64,000 bases of DNA from Sulfurospirillaceae bacterium (GTDB lineage: Bacteria > Campylobacterota > Campylobacteria > Campylobacterales > Sulfurospirillaceae): assembly GCA_028692875.1 (NCBI GenBank), contig JAQUWL010000005.1, forward strand, positions 35,131 through 99,130, in the 5' to 3' direction. Shown in pieces: positions 1 to 9,594 of this stretch. Both the position numbers and the translations under genes were made by a program. A model generated the notes under the pieces. The model worked only from the letters and a program-made list of their open reading frames with translations. It had not been told where the DNA came from and did not search any database. Each line of letters starts with the position of its first letter. The first letter of the stretch is position 1.

Positions 1-247
1 CCATATGAAGTATTTTAGAGGTTGAAACCAATCTTTTTAGAGTTTCATACCTAAGCTCATTATCTCCAGAAATAATTGATTTTATATATATATTTTGCAA
101 TCCATGATAGATTCTAAGTGTTTCATCATTGGACGCACGAGAAATCTCAGCATCATAACGCTTAAGCATCTTGAGAGACTCAGCATCGGCTAAAAGAGTT
201 GTCGCCAACAAAAACAATAAAACCGATATTTTAACTATTTTCTCCAT
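1..247 (-). CDS. amiA: N-acetylmuramoyl-L-alanine amidase, N-terminal part (cut by window edge)
   Basis: An open frame starts with ATG at 247 on the minus strand and runs off the left edge (82 codons seen). It begins with a signal peptide: MEKIVK, a hydrophobic stretch and a likely cleavage site LLADA. A charged, helical, exported segment follows. No catalytic domain is in view. The identification rests on position: in C. jejuni the gene downstream of the nitronate monooxygenase-like gene and tyrS is the periplasmic amidase amiA. If right, the protein cleaves the amide bond between muramic acid and the stem peptide during daughter-cell separation. Its partners would be the EnvC-like and FtsEX genes at 5728-8427. 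The start overlaps the end of the upstream gene by 17 bases, so it is probably translated from the same message. Confidence 0.6.
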   Translation of the reverse strand, partial: MEKIVKISVLLFLLATTLLADAESLKMLKRYDAEISRASNDETLRIYHGLQNIYIKSIISGDNELRYETLKRLVSTSKILHM

Positions 248-1328
248 TAACCAACTTATATATTAGTTCTTTTACGCTTATTATTTCTTTTAATTTATAA
301 CCGTTTGAGCCTGTAAAAAAAAGTCCTGTATTAACTTTCCCTAAATATGCGTCCGAGAGTCTATCTGCGATACAATAGCCGACTTCTTTGGCTTCTTGAC
401 CCCTGTGGCAAGGCGACACACAATTGCTGATACACTTAACTGCTGGCCCCTCTTTTTTTTCAACCATATGGATAAGGTTTGTTCTTACACCTCTTGCTGG
501 ATACCCAACAGGTGATTTAAAAAGTTTAATATTTTCTTGTGTAGATTCGATAATTATATTTTTAAAATTTTCATTTGCATCACATTCAAAAGTGCCAATA
601 AAACGTGTTCCCATTTGAACACCACTTGCACCAAGTGCAATCATTTTTTCAACATCTTCGTGATCCCAAATGCCTCCAGCGGCAATCAATGGAAAATCTC
701 CCCAAAGCTTTATCTCTTCCAAAACAGGTACTATCAAATTTTCCAGCTGATATTCATCCATACCACACTGTTCATATGTAAAACCTTGATGTCCACCACT
801 CAATGGACCTTCTACTATAACAGCATCTGGAACCCTGTCGTAACGTTGTTTCCATCTCTTGCAAATAATCTTAAGTGCTTTTGCGGAAGAGACGATAGGA
901 ACCAATGCAACATCGGGATATCCTTCTGTAAATTCCGGCATATTAGTAGGCAACCCTGCACCTGTAATGATAATATCAACACCGGCCTCACAAACATCTC
1001 TCACCACTCTTCCATAATCATTTATAGCATACAATACATTTGCCGCCAAGGGCTTATCGCCACAAATTTTTCGAGCATTTTTTACAATAGCTATTAAGGC
1101 CTCTTTGGAGTAAAAATTATCCACTTCGAACGGTCTTAGTGTAATATTTTTTTTACTATATTTTAAATCCTCATAATAGCCCGTACCTACAGTGCTAATA
1201 ACGCCTAATCCACCCTCTTTGCTTACAGTTCCAGCAAGACCATCCCAGCTTATACCAAGCCCCATACCACCTTGAACAATCGGATATTGAACGGTATATT
1301 TTCCAATTTTTAGAGAATTGTTTAACAT
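231..1328 (-). CDS. NAD(P)H-dependent flavin oxidoreductase, nitronate monooxygenase family
   Basis: 365-residue FMN-binding TIM-barrel protein of the 2-nitropropane dioxygenase family. Visible signatures are the N-terminal QGGMGLGISW loop, the VEGPLSGGHQG segment near residue 175 (the His position used by class I nitronate monooxygenases), AAGGI near 215 and GVQMGTRF near 235 for FMN phosphate. A C-terminal Cys-rich patch (CISNCVSPCHRG) is seen in the Campylobacterota members. Substrate is not deducible: relatives oxidise alkyl nitronates or act as enoyl-ACP reductases (FabK). The ATG overlaps the tyrS stop in a TAATG junction behind an AAGG ribosome site, so it is translationally coupled to tyrS. 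Confidence 0.85.
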   Translation of the reverse strand: MLNNSLKIGKYTVQYPIVQGGMGLGISWDGLAGTVSKEGGLGVISTVGTGYYEDLKYSKKNITLRPFEVDNFYSKEALIAIVKNARKICGDKPLAANVLYAINDYGRVVRDVCEAGVDIIITGAGLPTNMPEFTEGYPDVALVPIVSSAKALKIICKRWKQRYDRVPDAVIVEGPLSGGHQGFTYEQCGMDEYQLENLIVPVLEEIKLWGDFPLIAAGGIWDHEDVEKMIALGASGVQMGTRFIGTFECDANENFKNIIIESTQENIKLFKSPVGYPARGVRTNLIHMVEKKEGPAVKCISNCVSPCHRGQEAKEVGYCIADRLSDAYLGKVNTGLFFTGSNGYKLKEIISVKELIYKLVNGENS

Positions 1329-2527
1329 TATTTAACCTTTAGTTTGGCAAATTTTCTTTTGCCTACTTGAAGTACATACTCACCTTTTTCCAACTGCAAC
1401 TGTTCGTCACTAATTTTTTCCTGATTGATTTTAACAGCACCTTGAGAAATATCCCTTCTTGCTTGAGATGTTGAACCAACAAGGGCACACCCTGCTAGGG
1501 CTTTAGCTATCCAAATAGGAGCCACCTCTTCAAATTCGTCCATCTCGGAAGGAAGTTCATTTTGCTTATGAATTCTATCGAATTCCTCTTTTGCTTCTTT
1601 TGATGCTATTTTTCCATGGAATCTCTCCACAATTTCACTTGCCAAAGCCTCTTTGGCAGCTTTTGGATGAAGCATTCCACCGTCAACATCTTTTTTAAAT
1701 TGCTCTATCTCCGGCAAACTCCTAGCACTCAAAAGCTCATAATACTTCCACATCAAAACATCACTAATGCTTAAAAGTTTTCCGTACATGTCAGATGGCT
1801 CATCTGTTACGCCTACATAATTTCCAAGCGACTTACTCATTTTGTTGACACCGTCCAACCCTTCAAGCAAAGGCATCATTACAACCGCCTGTTCTTTGCC
1901 AACATTATAGACTCTTTGAAGATGTCTTCCCATTAAGAGGTTAAACTTTTGATCTGTTCCGCCCATCTCAATATCGCAATTCATCGCCACACTATCATAA
2001 CCTTGTAGCAATGGATACAAAAATTCGCTAATAGATATAGGTGCTTGCGACTTATATCTCTTGTCAAAATCCTCTCTCTCTAACATTCTGGCAACATTAA
2101 AAGTTGTAGTAAGCTCAACAAGACCCGAGGCACCCAATGCTTCAAGCCATTGAGAGTTGAACATAACAACCGTTTTCTCTGGGTCTAATATCTTAAAAAC
2201 CTGATCTTTATAACTTTGTGCATTTTTTAAAACTGTCTCTTTGTCAAGCTTTTTGCGAGTCTCATTTTTACCTGTTGGATCACCTATCATACCTGTAAAA
2301 TCACCTATCAAAAACTGAACAATAGCACCATATTTTTGAAGCATTGCCATTTTTTGCAACAAAACAGTATGTCCCAAATGTAAATCAGGAGCCGTTGGGT
2401 CAAATCCAGCCTTAACATAATAATTGATGCCTTTTTCAAAATAATTCTTCAAAAGCATCTCTATACGCTCTTGATCTATTATCTCGCTAACGCCTCTTTT
2501 TATCTCTTCTAAAGCCTCTTTTACCAT
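1328..2527 (-). CDS. tyrS: Tyrosyl-tRNA synthetase
   Basis: 399-residue class I aminoacyl-tRNA synthetase that charges tRNA-Tyr in the cytoplasm. The HIGH-type motif appears as PDLHLGHT (about 47-54) inside the family segment AGFDPTAPDLHLGH. The KMSKS loop is intact near residue 230 (NKMSKSLGN). The C-terminal ~60 residues form an S4-like RNA-binding domain (ARRDISQGAVKIN). Length is normal for the Campylobacterota type. It lies 25 bases downstream of spoT on the same strand and overlaps the following oxidoreductase gene by one base. Confidence 0.96.
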   Translation of the reverse strand: MVKEALEEIKRGVSEIIDQERIEMLLKNYFEKGINYYVKAGFDPTAPDLHLGHTVLLQKMAMLQKYGAIVQFLIGDFTGMIGDPTGKNETRKKLDKETVLKNAQSYKDQVFKILDPEKTVVMFNSQWLEALGASGLVELTTTFNVARMLEREDFDKRYKSQAPISISEFLYPLLQGYDSVAMNCDIEMGGTDQKFNLLMGRHLQRVYNVGKEQAVVMMPLLEGLDGVNKMSKSLGNYVGVTDEPSDMYGKLLSISDVLMWKYYELLSARSLPEIEQFKKDVDGGMLHPKAAKEALASEIVERFHGKIASKEAKEEFDRIHKQNELPSEMDEFEEVAPIWIAKALAGCALVGSTSQARRDISQGAVKINQEKISDEQLQLEKGEYVLQVGKRKFAKLKVK

Positions 2528-2551
2528 ATTTCGCTTCCCTTGAAATTTGTC

Positions 2552-4711
2552 TTACTTATACGCATCATTAACAGATACAAAGTCTATTACCCTATATTTG
2601 TTTTTCAAATTTTCCTTGACGGATTCCATATTTTTATCTGGCAACTCCAAAATCATCTCAAAATAGTCTCCATGCCCTTCATCTTCGGTACTTCCGATCT
2701 TTATACTTACTAGATTTATCTGCATTTTAGCCAAATAAAATAAAAATGAGGCTAAAGAGCCTTTTTTGTTATCTAAACTCACAAGCAACTTGTACCTATC
2801 AGGGGCTTCACGTGTCCATTTAACAAAAATCATCTCCTCTTTTTCAAGCATTAGTGTCGCAGCTCGATCACAAAGTTTATGATGAACAAAAACCTCATTG
2901 CCTTTTTTAAAACCGACTATATCATCGCCTCTTTTTGGGTGGCAACAGTAGTCAAAAGAGACATTGGAGATGTTATGATTTGAGTAGATAACAATATTTT
3001 GAAATTTTTGTTTTTTAATCTTATACTTGTCAATCTTAAGCAGAGGAAAAAGTAGTCTATCGCTCTCTGGATATTTTCTTAAAGCATTTACAACATCTTG
3101 CAAAAAAATAGAATCTGTGGATATTTTGAAAACCTTTTTAACCAAATTTTCACGCTCTAGCCAATCCATAATTTTGGTCTCTCTGGCATTAAAAATAGAA
3201 ACTAAAATCTCAATTGCTGCTTTATTATTTATCTCTTTTATTTTTTGACGACAGTTAAGTTGAATAGCATTTTTAGCCTTTCCTGTTTTTACACTATTAA
3301 TCCAGCTACATCTAAACTTTGGCTCATCAGAGGTAATAACTCTTACGATATCGCCATTTTTCAACTCAGTCAGAAGCGGAACTTTTTGTTTATTAATATA
3401 TGCCTCTTCAGCATAAAGTCCTACTTCAGTATGCACTTCATATGCAAAATCTAAAACCGTTGCACCACGAGGAAGTGTAAAAATATCTCCTTTTGGGGAA
3501 AATACAGCAATATCTTCACTATAGAGATTATCTTTTGCAATAGCATAAAAATCCTCAATATTTTCAATATCTTCGTTCTGATTTTTTAGGTCATTTAGCC
3601 ATCCTAATTTTGGGTTAAGACCTCCTCCGGTTTTATATTTCCAATGAGCCGCAACCCCATACTCTGCGGTTCTGTTCATATCATACGTTCTTATTTGAGA
3701 TTCAATAATTGCTTTATCGTCAAAAACAGTTGTATGAATCGTTTGATATCCATTTTCTTTTGGAATAGCAATATAGTCTTTAAAGCGAGAAATAAGAGGA
3801 TTAAAGTGCTGATGGATAATGCCTAAAACTCGATAACAATCTATCGGTTTTTTAACAAGAATGCGTATCGCCAAAAGATCCAAAACCTCTTCTATTGAGA
3901 TTCCTTTGCGTTGCATTTTCATATGGATTGAGTAATAGTGTTTAATTCTTTTTTGTATAGTAAAATCGCTCTCTTGAAAACCTTCTACCAGCATAAACTC
4001 ATTCACTCTTGATATAAAGTGATTAAGTCGCAATAAAAGCTCTTGCTTCTGTTCTTTTAAAAAGCTATCTATTTTGGCATACTCAGCTGGCATCACATAA
4101 TAAAAACTCAAATCTTCCAAGAGATTTTTAATAGATGAGATACCCAGCCTGTGAGCTATTGGAGCATAAACAACCAAAGTCTCTTCGCTAATGCGTTTTT
4201 GTTTTACCGAAGACAATGCCTCCAAAGTTAGCATATTGTGCAATCTATCACATAACTTAACAACCAAAACTCTAACATCGCTAATGGAAGCAATAAGCAT
4301 TTTTCTAAAAGTAAGAGCTGAAACCATTAATTTTTCGTTTGAAGATGATGGAATTAACTCTGTGTCACGCATGGCGATAATCTTTGTTAGCCCGTCTACG
4401 AGCTTCATAACCTCATCACCAAACATCTTCTTAAGCTCCCCTATGGAGCAAGTTGTATCTTCAACAATATCATGGAGAAGTCCAGCAATAATCATCGCAT
4501 CATCACCACCCAAGTGCGATATTATTGTAGAAACCAAAATAGGATGCACAGCATAAGGTTCGCCGCTTTTGCGATACTGGTTTTTATGTTTATCTATCGC
4601 AAAAAACAATGCTTTTTCAATGGCATCGGTTTTGGATGTATGTTTGTAAAAAAGCTCTACGGACGATTCTATGTCTATACATTTTTTTACAGACTCAATT
4701 AACGCTTCCAA
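2552..4711 (-). CDS. spoT: Bifunctional (p)ppGpp synthetase/hydrolase (RelA/SpoT type)
   Basis: 719-residue Rel/Spo protein that makes and degrades (p)ppGpp. The N-terminal HD hydrolase domain is intact (LLHDIVEDT around residue 80), so hydrolysis is expected. The synthetase domain has the GYQTIHT motif near 325. A TGS domain follows (SPKGDIFTLPRGATVLDFAY, about 390-450), and an ACT-like domain closes the protein. Campylobacterota usually carry this single long enzyme. It sits directly after rpoZ (8-base gap), tying stringent-response synthesis to the omega subunit of RNA polymerase, one of the ppGpp-binding contacts known in proteobacteria. Confidence 0.95.
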   Translation of the reverse strand: MEALIESVKKCIDIESSVELFYKHTSKTDAIEKALFFAIDKHKNQYRKSGEPYAVHPILVSTIISHLGGDDAMIIAGLLHDIVEDTTCSIGELKKMFGDEVMKLVDGLTKIIAMRDTELIPSSSNEKLMVSALTFRKMLIASISDVRVLVVKLCDRLHNMLTLEALSSVKQKRISEETLVVYAPIAHRLGISSIKNLLEDLSFYYVMPAEYAKIDSFLKEQKQELLLRLNHFISRVNEFMLVEGFQESDFTIQKRIKHYYSIHMKMQRKGISIEEVLDLLAIRILVKKPIDCYRVLGIIHQHFNPLISRFKDYIAIPKENGYQTIHTTVFDDKAIIESQIRTYDMNRTAEYGVAAHWKYKTGGGLNPKLGWLNDLKNQNEDIENIEDFYAIAKDNLYSEDIAVFSPKGDIFTLPRGATVLDFAYEVHTEVGLYAEEAYINKQKVPLLTELKNGDIVRVITSDEPKFRCSWINSVKTGKAKNAIQLNCRQKIKEINNKAAIEILVSIFNARETKIMDWLERENLVKKVFKISTDSIFLQDVVNALRKYPESDRLLFPLLKIDKYKIKKQKFQNIVIYSNHNISNVSFDYCCHPKRGDDIVGFKKGNEVFVHHKLCDRAATLMLEKEEMIFVKWTREAPDRYKLLVSLDNKKGSLASFLFYLAKMQINLVSIKIGSTEDEGHGDYFEMILELPDKNMESVKENLKNKYRVIDFVSVNDAYK

Positions 4712-4719
4712 GGATTGTT

Positions 4720-4932
4720 TTACTCTTCTTCAACAGATTCTAGTCTTACTTTTCCTTCAGCAATCTCAAGAAGTGCAATATCTACAAATTTATCCTTTGT
4801 TTTATCTGCTTTAACTAATGGTTCTGCACCATTTGCCAATTGTTCTGCACGCTGAGAGACCATCAAGGAAAGTCTATATCTATCATGTCCAACTAACTCA
4901 AGTGCTTTGGCTGTAATTTGTTCTGTTCTCAT
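4720..4932 (-). CDS. rpoZ: RNA polymerase omega subunit
   Basis: 70-residue protein beginning [12 protein letters not shown], with the omega-family core [21 protein letters not shown]. That segment helps fold and assemble the beta-prime subunit. Short length and the Asp/Glu-rich tail are normal in Campylobacterota. It lies between pyrH (13 bases upstream) and spoT (8 bases downstream), an order shared with C. jejuni. Confidence 0.94.
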   Translation of the reverse strand: MRTEQITAKALELVGHDRYRLSLMVSQRAEQLANGAEPLVKADKTKDKFVDIALLEIAEGKVRLESVEEE

Positions 4933-4945
4933 TTTTTTCCTTTAA

Positions 4946-5701
<756 letters not shown>

Positions 5702-5727
5702 TTACAACAATTGACCTAAAAAGCTGA

Positions 5728-6963
5728 TTATTTACTGCTGATTAATTCTAGAGGATTGATGTGATAATTTTTTTGAGTTACCTCAAAAGTCAAATCGCCA
5801 TCAACCCTACCTATAACATACCCTTTCTTGATTTTCTGTCCAACCTGAATCGTAGGGGCAATTTTAGATAAATGTGCATAAATAGTATGGATTTCATCAC
5901 TATGTTCAACTATCACAACTTTTTCAAGCATTGCAGTATCTTTTGCAAAAATAACTTTACCGCTCAATACATTTTTGACCATCGCATCAGGTGTTTTTGA
6001 GCTTAAAATAACCGACTCATTGAAAATTTTTATTTTATAAATTGGGTCGATATAATCTCCAAATTTTCGTTTTACAGTATAACTATCTAGCGGTGCTATG
6101 GTTTTTTCGCCCGTATATTTTTTTACACTACTGTCCTGGTAGGAAGAGCCTATCTGCCTAACTGAAGAGTCTGCTCCAGCATCATCAACTTTGCCTGTTT
6201 TGTCCCTAGCCTTAAGAGATGCTCTACGTGCTGCTTCAGCACTTTTTTTATCCTCTTCGATTTTTAAAATTTTCAATTTTTGCAAGGTCAAGCGTATCTC
6301 CTCACGCTCTTTTTCGATATCTTGCAATTTTTTCTTATATGTCTCTTTTTTTGAACTTAAGACCTCAATAGAGCGCTGTCTTCTTTTCTCCAAAGCCACA
6401 AGCTCATCTTTTTTGTTTTTGGCACTCTTGATTTCAGACTTGATATTTTTAACTGCGTTGCTGTGTTCATAAATTTGCTCATTTACCTGCTTATAATCCG
6501 TTGCAAGCTTTGCAAACTCTTTTTTTATAACAATTTCCATTTTATCAAGTATCTCATCTATTAAAATTCCATCTTCATTGTCCACATATCCACTGTCTGC
6601 CACCAAATAAAATGAAAAATCTTCGGCAATAATTTTAATAATCTTTGTCTCAAGCTCTTTTTTCTGGCCGGATAAGTCTTCTGTATTCTTGGTTAGTTTT
6701 TCTAAAACCTCATATTTTTTATTAATCTCTTCTTGTGAATGGAAAATATTTTTGTTTAACTCTTCTATCTTTATTTTAATATTTTCAAGATTTCTCTCTT
6801 CTGCCAAAATTCCCTCTGCAACATCTTGAATTTTTTCAACAATTTTTCTTTCGATTTGAGATTTTGTTTCAAGAGTTTTTGATTTCAATTGAATTTTATT
6901 GGCAATATCGCTTCCAAAAAGAAGAGTCGATATGCAGAACAAAAGCAAAAAGTTTTTTATCAT
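5728..6963 (-). CDS. EnvC-like murein hydrolase activator with degenerate LytM domain
   Basis: 411-residue periplasmic protein. It has a signal peptide (MIKNFLLLFCISTLLFGS), a long coiled coil (about 20-250, Lys/Glu-rich heptads) and a C-terminal LytM/M23-like domain (about 290-411). The domain keeps YAHLSKIAP but lacks active M23 zinc ligands. The HxxxD site is replaced around KIKIFNESV, and the usual HLHFEV reads DLTFEV. That is the state of E. coli EnvC, which activates amidases instead of cutting peptidoglycan. Placement directly after ftsX (overlap of 4 bases) and in the same cluster as amiA supports an FtsEX-controlled amidase activator. Orthologues are often annotated simply as M23 peptidases. 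Confidence 0.85.
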   Translation of the reverse strand: MIKNFLLLFCISTLLFGSDIANKIQLKSKTLETKSQIERKIVEKIQDVAEGILAEERNLENIKIKIEELNKNIFHSQEEINKKYEVLEKLTKNTEDLSGQKKELETKIIKIIAEDFSFYLVADSGYVDNEDGILIDEILDKMEIVIKKEFAKLATDYKQVNEQIYEHSNAVKNIKSEIKSAKNKKDELVALEKRRQRSIEVLSSKKETYKKKLQDIEKEREEIRLTLQKLKILKIEEDKKSAEAARRASLKARDKTGKVDDAGADSSVRQIGSSYQDSSVKKYTGEKTIAPLDSYTVKRKFGDYIDPIYKIKIFNESVILSSKTPDAMVKNVLSGKVIFAKDTAMLEKVVIVEHSDEIHTIYAHLSKIAPTIQVGQKIKKGYVIGRVDGDLTFEVTQKNYHINPLELISSK

Positions 6964-7769
6964 ATTTCCGCCGTATTTCTAGAAACTGCCGTTACAACAA
7001 GAAATGAAAAAAGTAGCGAAATGCCCAATAAAATACCACTATCTTTAATCAAATCGATACTCGGAATTAAAATATCTAACTCCGATGCAACTTCTTGAAT
7101 AATTGGGACTTTTGGCATAAAGTAATAAAATAGAGATATTAATGCTGTACTTATAACAGAATCAACAATGGTCATTCTGTACAATATGGCACTTTTCATA
7201 AAAAAAGAGGCACCAAAAAGCGTCATAATAGACATTCTTTTATTGTGCTCATATATCCAAATCTTAATCTGCTTAAACATCAGTAGTAAAGCGACCATAG
7301 CTATAAAAAATGAAAAAACATAGGCTACTCCTTGCAAAATAGAAAACATTTTAAATATTTTCTCATGAGTTCTTGCAAATGTTTCCACTCTGGATATATT
7401 TTTATATGCACTCAGTTTTGTTTTTATATTTTCAACTCTTTTTTTATCCGGAATAGAATTGAGCTTTATAGAGTAAAATTTCGGCAAAGCCACTTGCAAT
7501 AGGGCTAAATTTTTTGAAGACATATCATTTTTAAGCCTATCCAAAATCTTTTTAGAACTAATCTCTTCTAAAGATTTTATATCCGGTATTTGTGCTCTTA
7601 TCTCATCTTCTTTTATCTCCGATGATGAAACAACAATAATAGAGTAGTCATTAACAATTTTTTGAGCATAGTCGCTAACAACACTATTTGTAAATATCAC
7701 AAACTGAAACGAAAATAGAAGAACACAAAGTGACAAAATAACAGAAATATGTGCATTAAGGGACTTCAT
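6960..7769 (-). CDS. ftsX: Cell-division ABC transporter permease FtsX
   Basis: 269 residues from ATG 7769, chosen because GGAG lies six bases before it; an upstream ATG at 7781 has no such site. Topology fits FtsX: one N-terminal membrane segment, an extracellular domain of about 110 residues, then three membrane segments (VAYVFSFFIAMVALLLMF, the region near STALISLFYYF, and GILLGISLLFSFLVV). FtsX does not transport; it relays ATP-driven conformational change from FtsE to a periplasmic hydrolase regulator. It overlaps ftsE upstream and the EnvC-like gene downstream. Confidence 0.85.
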   Translation of the reverse strand: MKSLNAHISVILSLCVLLFSFQFVIFTNSVVSDYAQKIVNDYSIIVVSSSEIKEDEIRAQIPDIKSLEEISSKKILDRLKNDMSSKNLALLQVALPKFYSIKLNSIPDKKRVENIKTKLSAYKNISRVETFARTHEKIFKMFSILQGVAYVFSFFIAMVALLLMFKQIKIWIYEHNKRMSIMTLFGASFFMKSAILYRMTIVDSVISTALISLFYYFMPKVPIIQEVASELDILIPSIDLIKDSGILLGISLLFSFLVVTAVSRNTAEI

Positions 7770-8427
7770 GCAAAACTCCATTTTCTAGAAAAAAATGTCG
7801 ATAGTAAATACCTAAAGCCGAAGGAATATTGTGAGTTACCACTACAATAGTTGTACCCAAATGCTCTTTTGCTCCTTTAAGCAAGTTCCATATAACCTCA
7901 CTAGAATAATTATCGAGATTTCCAGTTGGTTCATCTGCAACTATCATAAGAGGATTGTGAGCCAAAGCTCTTGCCATAGCAACCCTTTGCTGTTCGCCTC
8001 CGCTTAACTCAAGTGGATACTTGTCAGCCTTATGAAGCAACTTTACATGTTTAAGTAGTTTTCTGGCTTGCTCAACACAAACACCTCTAGAAAATCCTCC
8101 TATCACAAGGGGCAACATTACATTTTGCTCAACGTTCCATTCGTTGATTAGTTTATAGTCTTGAAATACAATCCCGAGGTATCTTCTTAAAAGATTGAGA
8201 TTTGATGTTGGAATATTTTTCAAACCCACACCACAAACACTCAAACTTCCTCCGCTAGGCTCAATTTCACCATAAAGCGTTTTAATAAGAGTTGATTTTC
8301 CACTGCCACTTTTGCCTGTAATAAAAACGAAGTCATGTGGCTTAATAGACATTGTAACATCCGTTATAATAGGCTCATCGTTGCCATATCTAACACTTAA
8401 ATTTTGGGCGTTAACTACATATTCCAT
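7756..8427 (-). CDS. ftsE: Cell-division ATP-binding protein FtsE
   Basis: 223-residue ABC ATPase with all motifs intact: Walker A GKSGSGKST near residue 37, signature LSGGEQQR near 140, Walker B MIVADEPTG with NLD, and the switch His in VVVTHN. It is of the FtsE/LolD size class. The partner permease gene follows with a 14-base overlap, and the downstream EnvC-like gene assigns it to FtsE and not to lipoprotein export. Confidence 0.92.
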   Translation of the reverse strand: MEYVVNAQNLSVRYGNDEPIITDVTMSIKPHDFVFITGKSGSGKSTLIKTLYGEIEPSGGSLSVCGVGLKNIPTSNLNLLRRYLGIVFQDYKLINEWNVEQNVMLPLVIGGFSRGVCVEQARKLLKHVKLLHKADKYPLELSGGEQQRVAMARALAHNPLMIVADEPTGNLDNYSSEVIWNLLKGAKEHLGTTIVVVTHNIPSALGIYYRHFFLENGVLHEVP

Positions 8428-9586
8428 TTATCCACTCTTTAATTAAATTATCCGCTTTAGAATTTCCATTTGAAGCTAAAATATTATCTGGAAAATAGGA
8501 CATCTTTTCTCCAGATATAAAAACATAGGCCCTTTCACTTCTTTCGCTTGCTCCAAAAGAGAGTTTTATAAAGCCTGAATTCTCATTTATATCGTATAGT
8601 TCTTCAAAATGAACAAAAAAGCCATCTCCTCGTATTGTTTGATTGTCAAAGTGCACTTTAATTTTTGAAAAATCACACCCTTTGTCAAAAAAAAGTTTTT
8701 TAATTTTCTCTTTTTCTGGCGAAACCTCTTCATTGATAAAGACGATGTCATAGATGTCTTTGTCCATTTTTCGCCATCTATCTTCATACTTGCTTGTTAT
8801 CTCTAGATTTGCATTTTTACGTACATTTAAGCTCATCTTGTTTAGCTTGGCAAACTCACCAAAAGAGTACTCAAAATATGTGTCGCTATCTGTTCTTAGC
8901 TCAATTCTTCCATCAAGTTTTAGTACTCTAATGGACTCTTCTATAAAATCTTTTGATATAACTCTTCGATGTGGTTTTTTATCCCACGGCACTGGAAAAT
9001 GGACAAAAATCCTACCAACACTATTTGAAGATAAAAACTCCAAAAAGAGTCTTGCGTCATAATCCACCACCAAAACATTATCTATACCGTGAATTGCACA
9101 AAGATTTAAAACTTGTTCAATAGAGGGCTTATGAATCTCGAGTCCGATAAAAAGCTTATCTGGGTTTTTTTTGGCTTGATGTAACAGATGTCTTCCGCTA
9201 CCAAATCCTATCTCTACCCAAATCTCCTTATCAATAACAAAATCTTTCGCAAAATAATCAATCGATTTTAGTTGATCATAACTCTTTACATGTAGACTTT
9301 TTTTTGGCTCAATATTTGAAAAAATCTCTTTTGACTGAGTCATATCTCTAAAGTCCACCAAAGCCCTTTGAAGCAATCCTGCTTGAGATGGACGTGTGAT
9401 TTTATCGCCCTTTATGAGATACTTATCTTTTTTTTGAACGACTTTGATAAAAAAACTCTCACCCTGCATTGCAACTTTTATAAGTTTTTCTCCATTTTCA
9501 GCAACCGCAGAAAACTCGAACAGAGTTTCTCTAAAAACTGCTGGATAGCATGGTTCACAAAGGACTTTTGTTTGAAAATTGGGCAT
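8411..9586 (-). CDS. trmB: tRNA (guanine-46-N7)-methyltransferase with Campylobacterota-type extensions
   Basis: 391 residues, far longer than the ~240 of E. coli TrmB. The central Rossmann methyltransferase domain has the SAM loop VEIGFGSGRHLL near residue 125 and the TrmB signature VHFPVPWDKKPHRRVI (PWxKxxHxxRR type). It adds m7G46 to tRNA variable loops. About 115 N-terminal residues and about 70 C-terminal residues (ending in a GASERSERAYVF segment) flank the core. I believe such extensions are characteristic of this phylum. It overlaps ftsE by 17 bases. Confidence 0.88.
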   Translation of the reverse strand: MPNFQTKVLCEPCYPAVFRETLFEFSAVAENGEKLIKVAMQGESFFIKVVQKKDKYLIKGDKITRPSQAGLLQRALVDFRDMTQSKEIFSNIEPKKSLHVKSYDQLKSIDYFAKDFVIDKEIWVEIGFGSGRHLLHQAKKNPDKLFIGLEIHKPSIEQVLNLCAIHGIDNVLVVDYDARLFLEFLSSNSVGRIFVHFPVPWDKKPHRRVISKDFIEESIRVLKLDGRIELRTDSDTYFEYSFGEFAKLNKMSLNVRKNANLEITSKYEDRWRKMDKDIYDIVFINEEVSPEKEKIKKLFFDKGCDFSKIKVHFDNQTIRGDGFFVHFEELYDINENSGFIKLSFGASERSERAYVFISGEKMSYFPDNILASNGNSKADNLIKEWINGICS

Positions 9587-9594
9587 CCTTTGCC

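Noticed and set aside
424..1097. Plus-strand open frames opposite the nitronate monooxygenase gene and similar frames opposite spoT, dnaE and cmeB
   Set aside because: Antisense shadows of strong genes without ribosome sites or recognisable domains.
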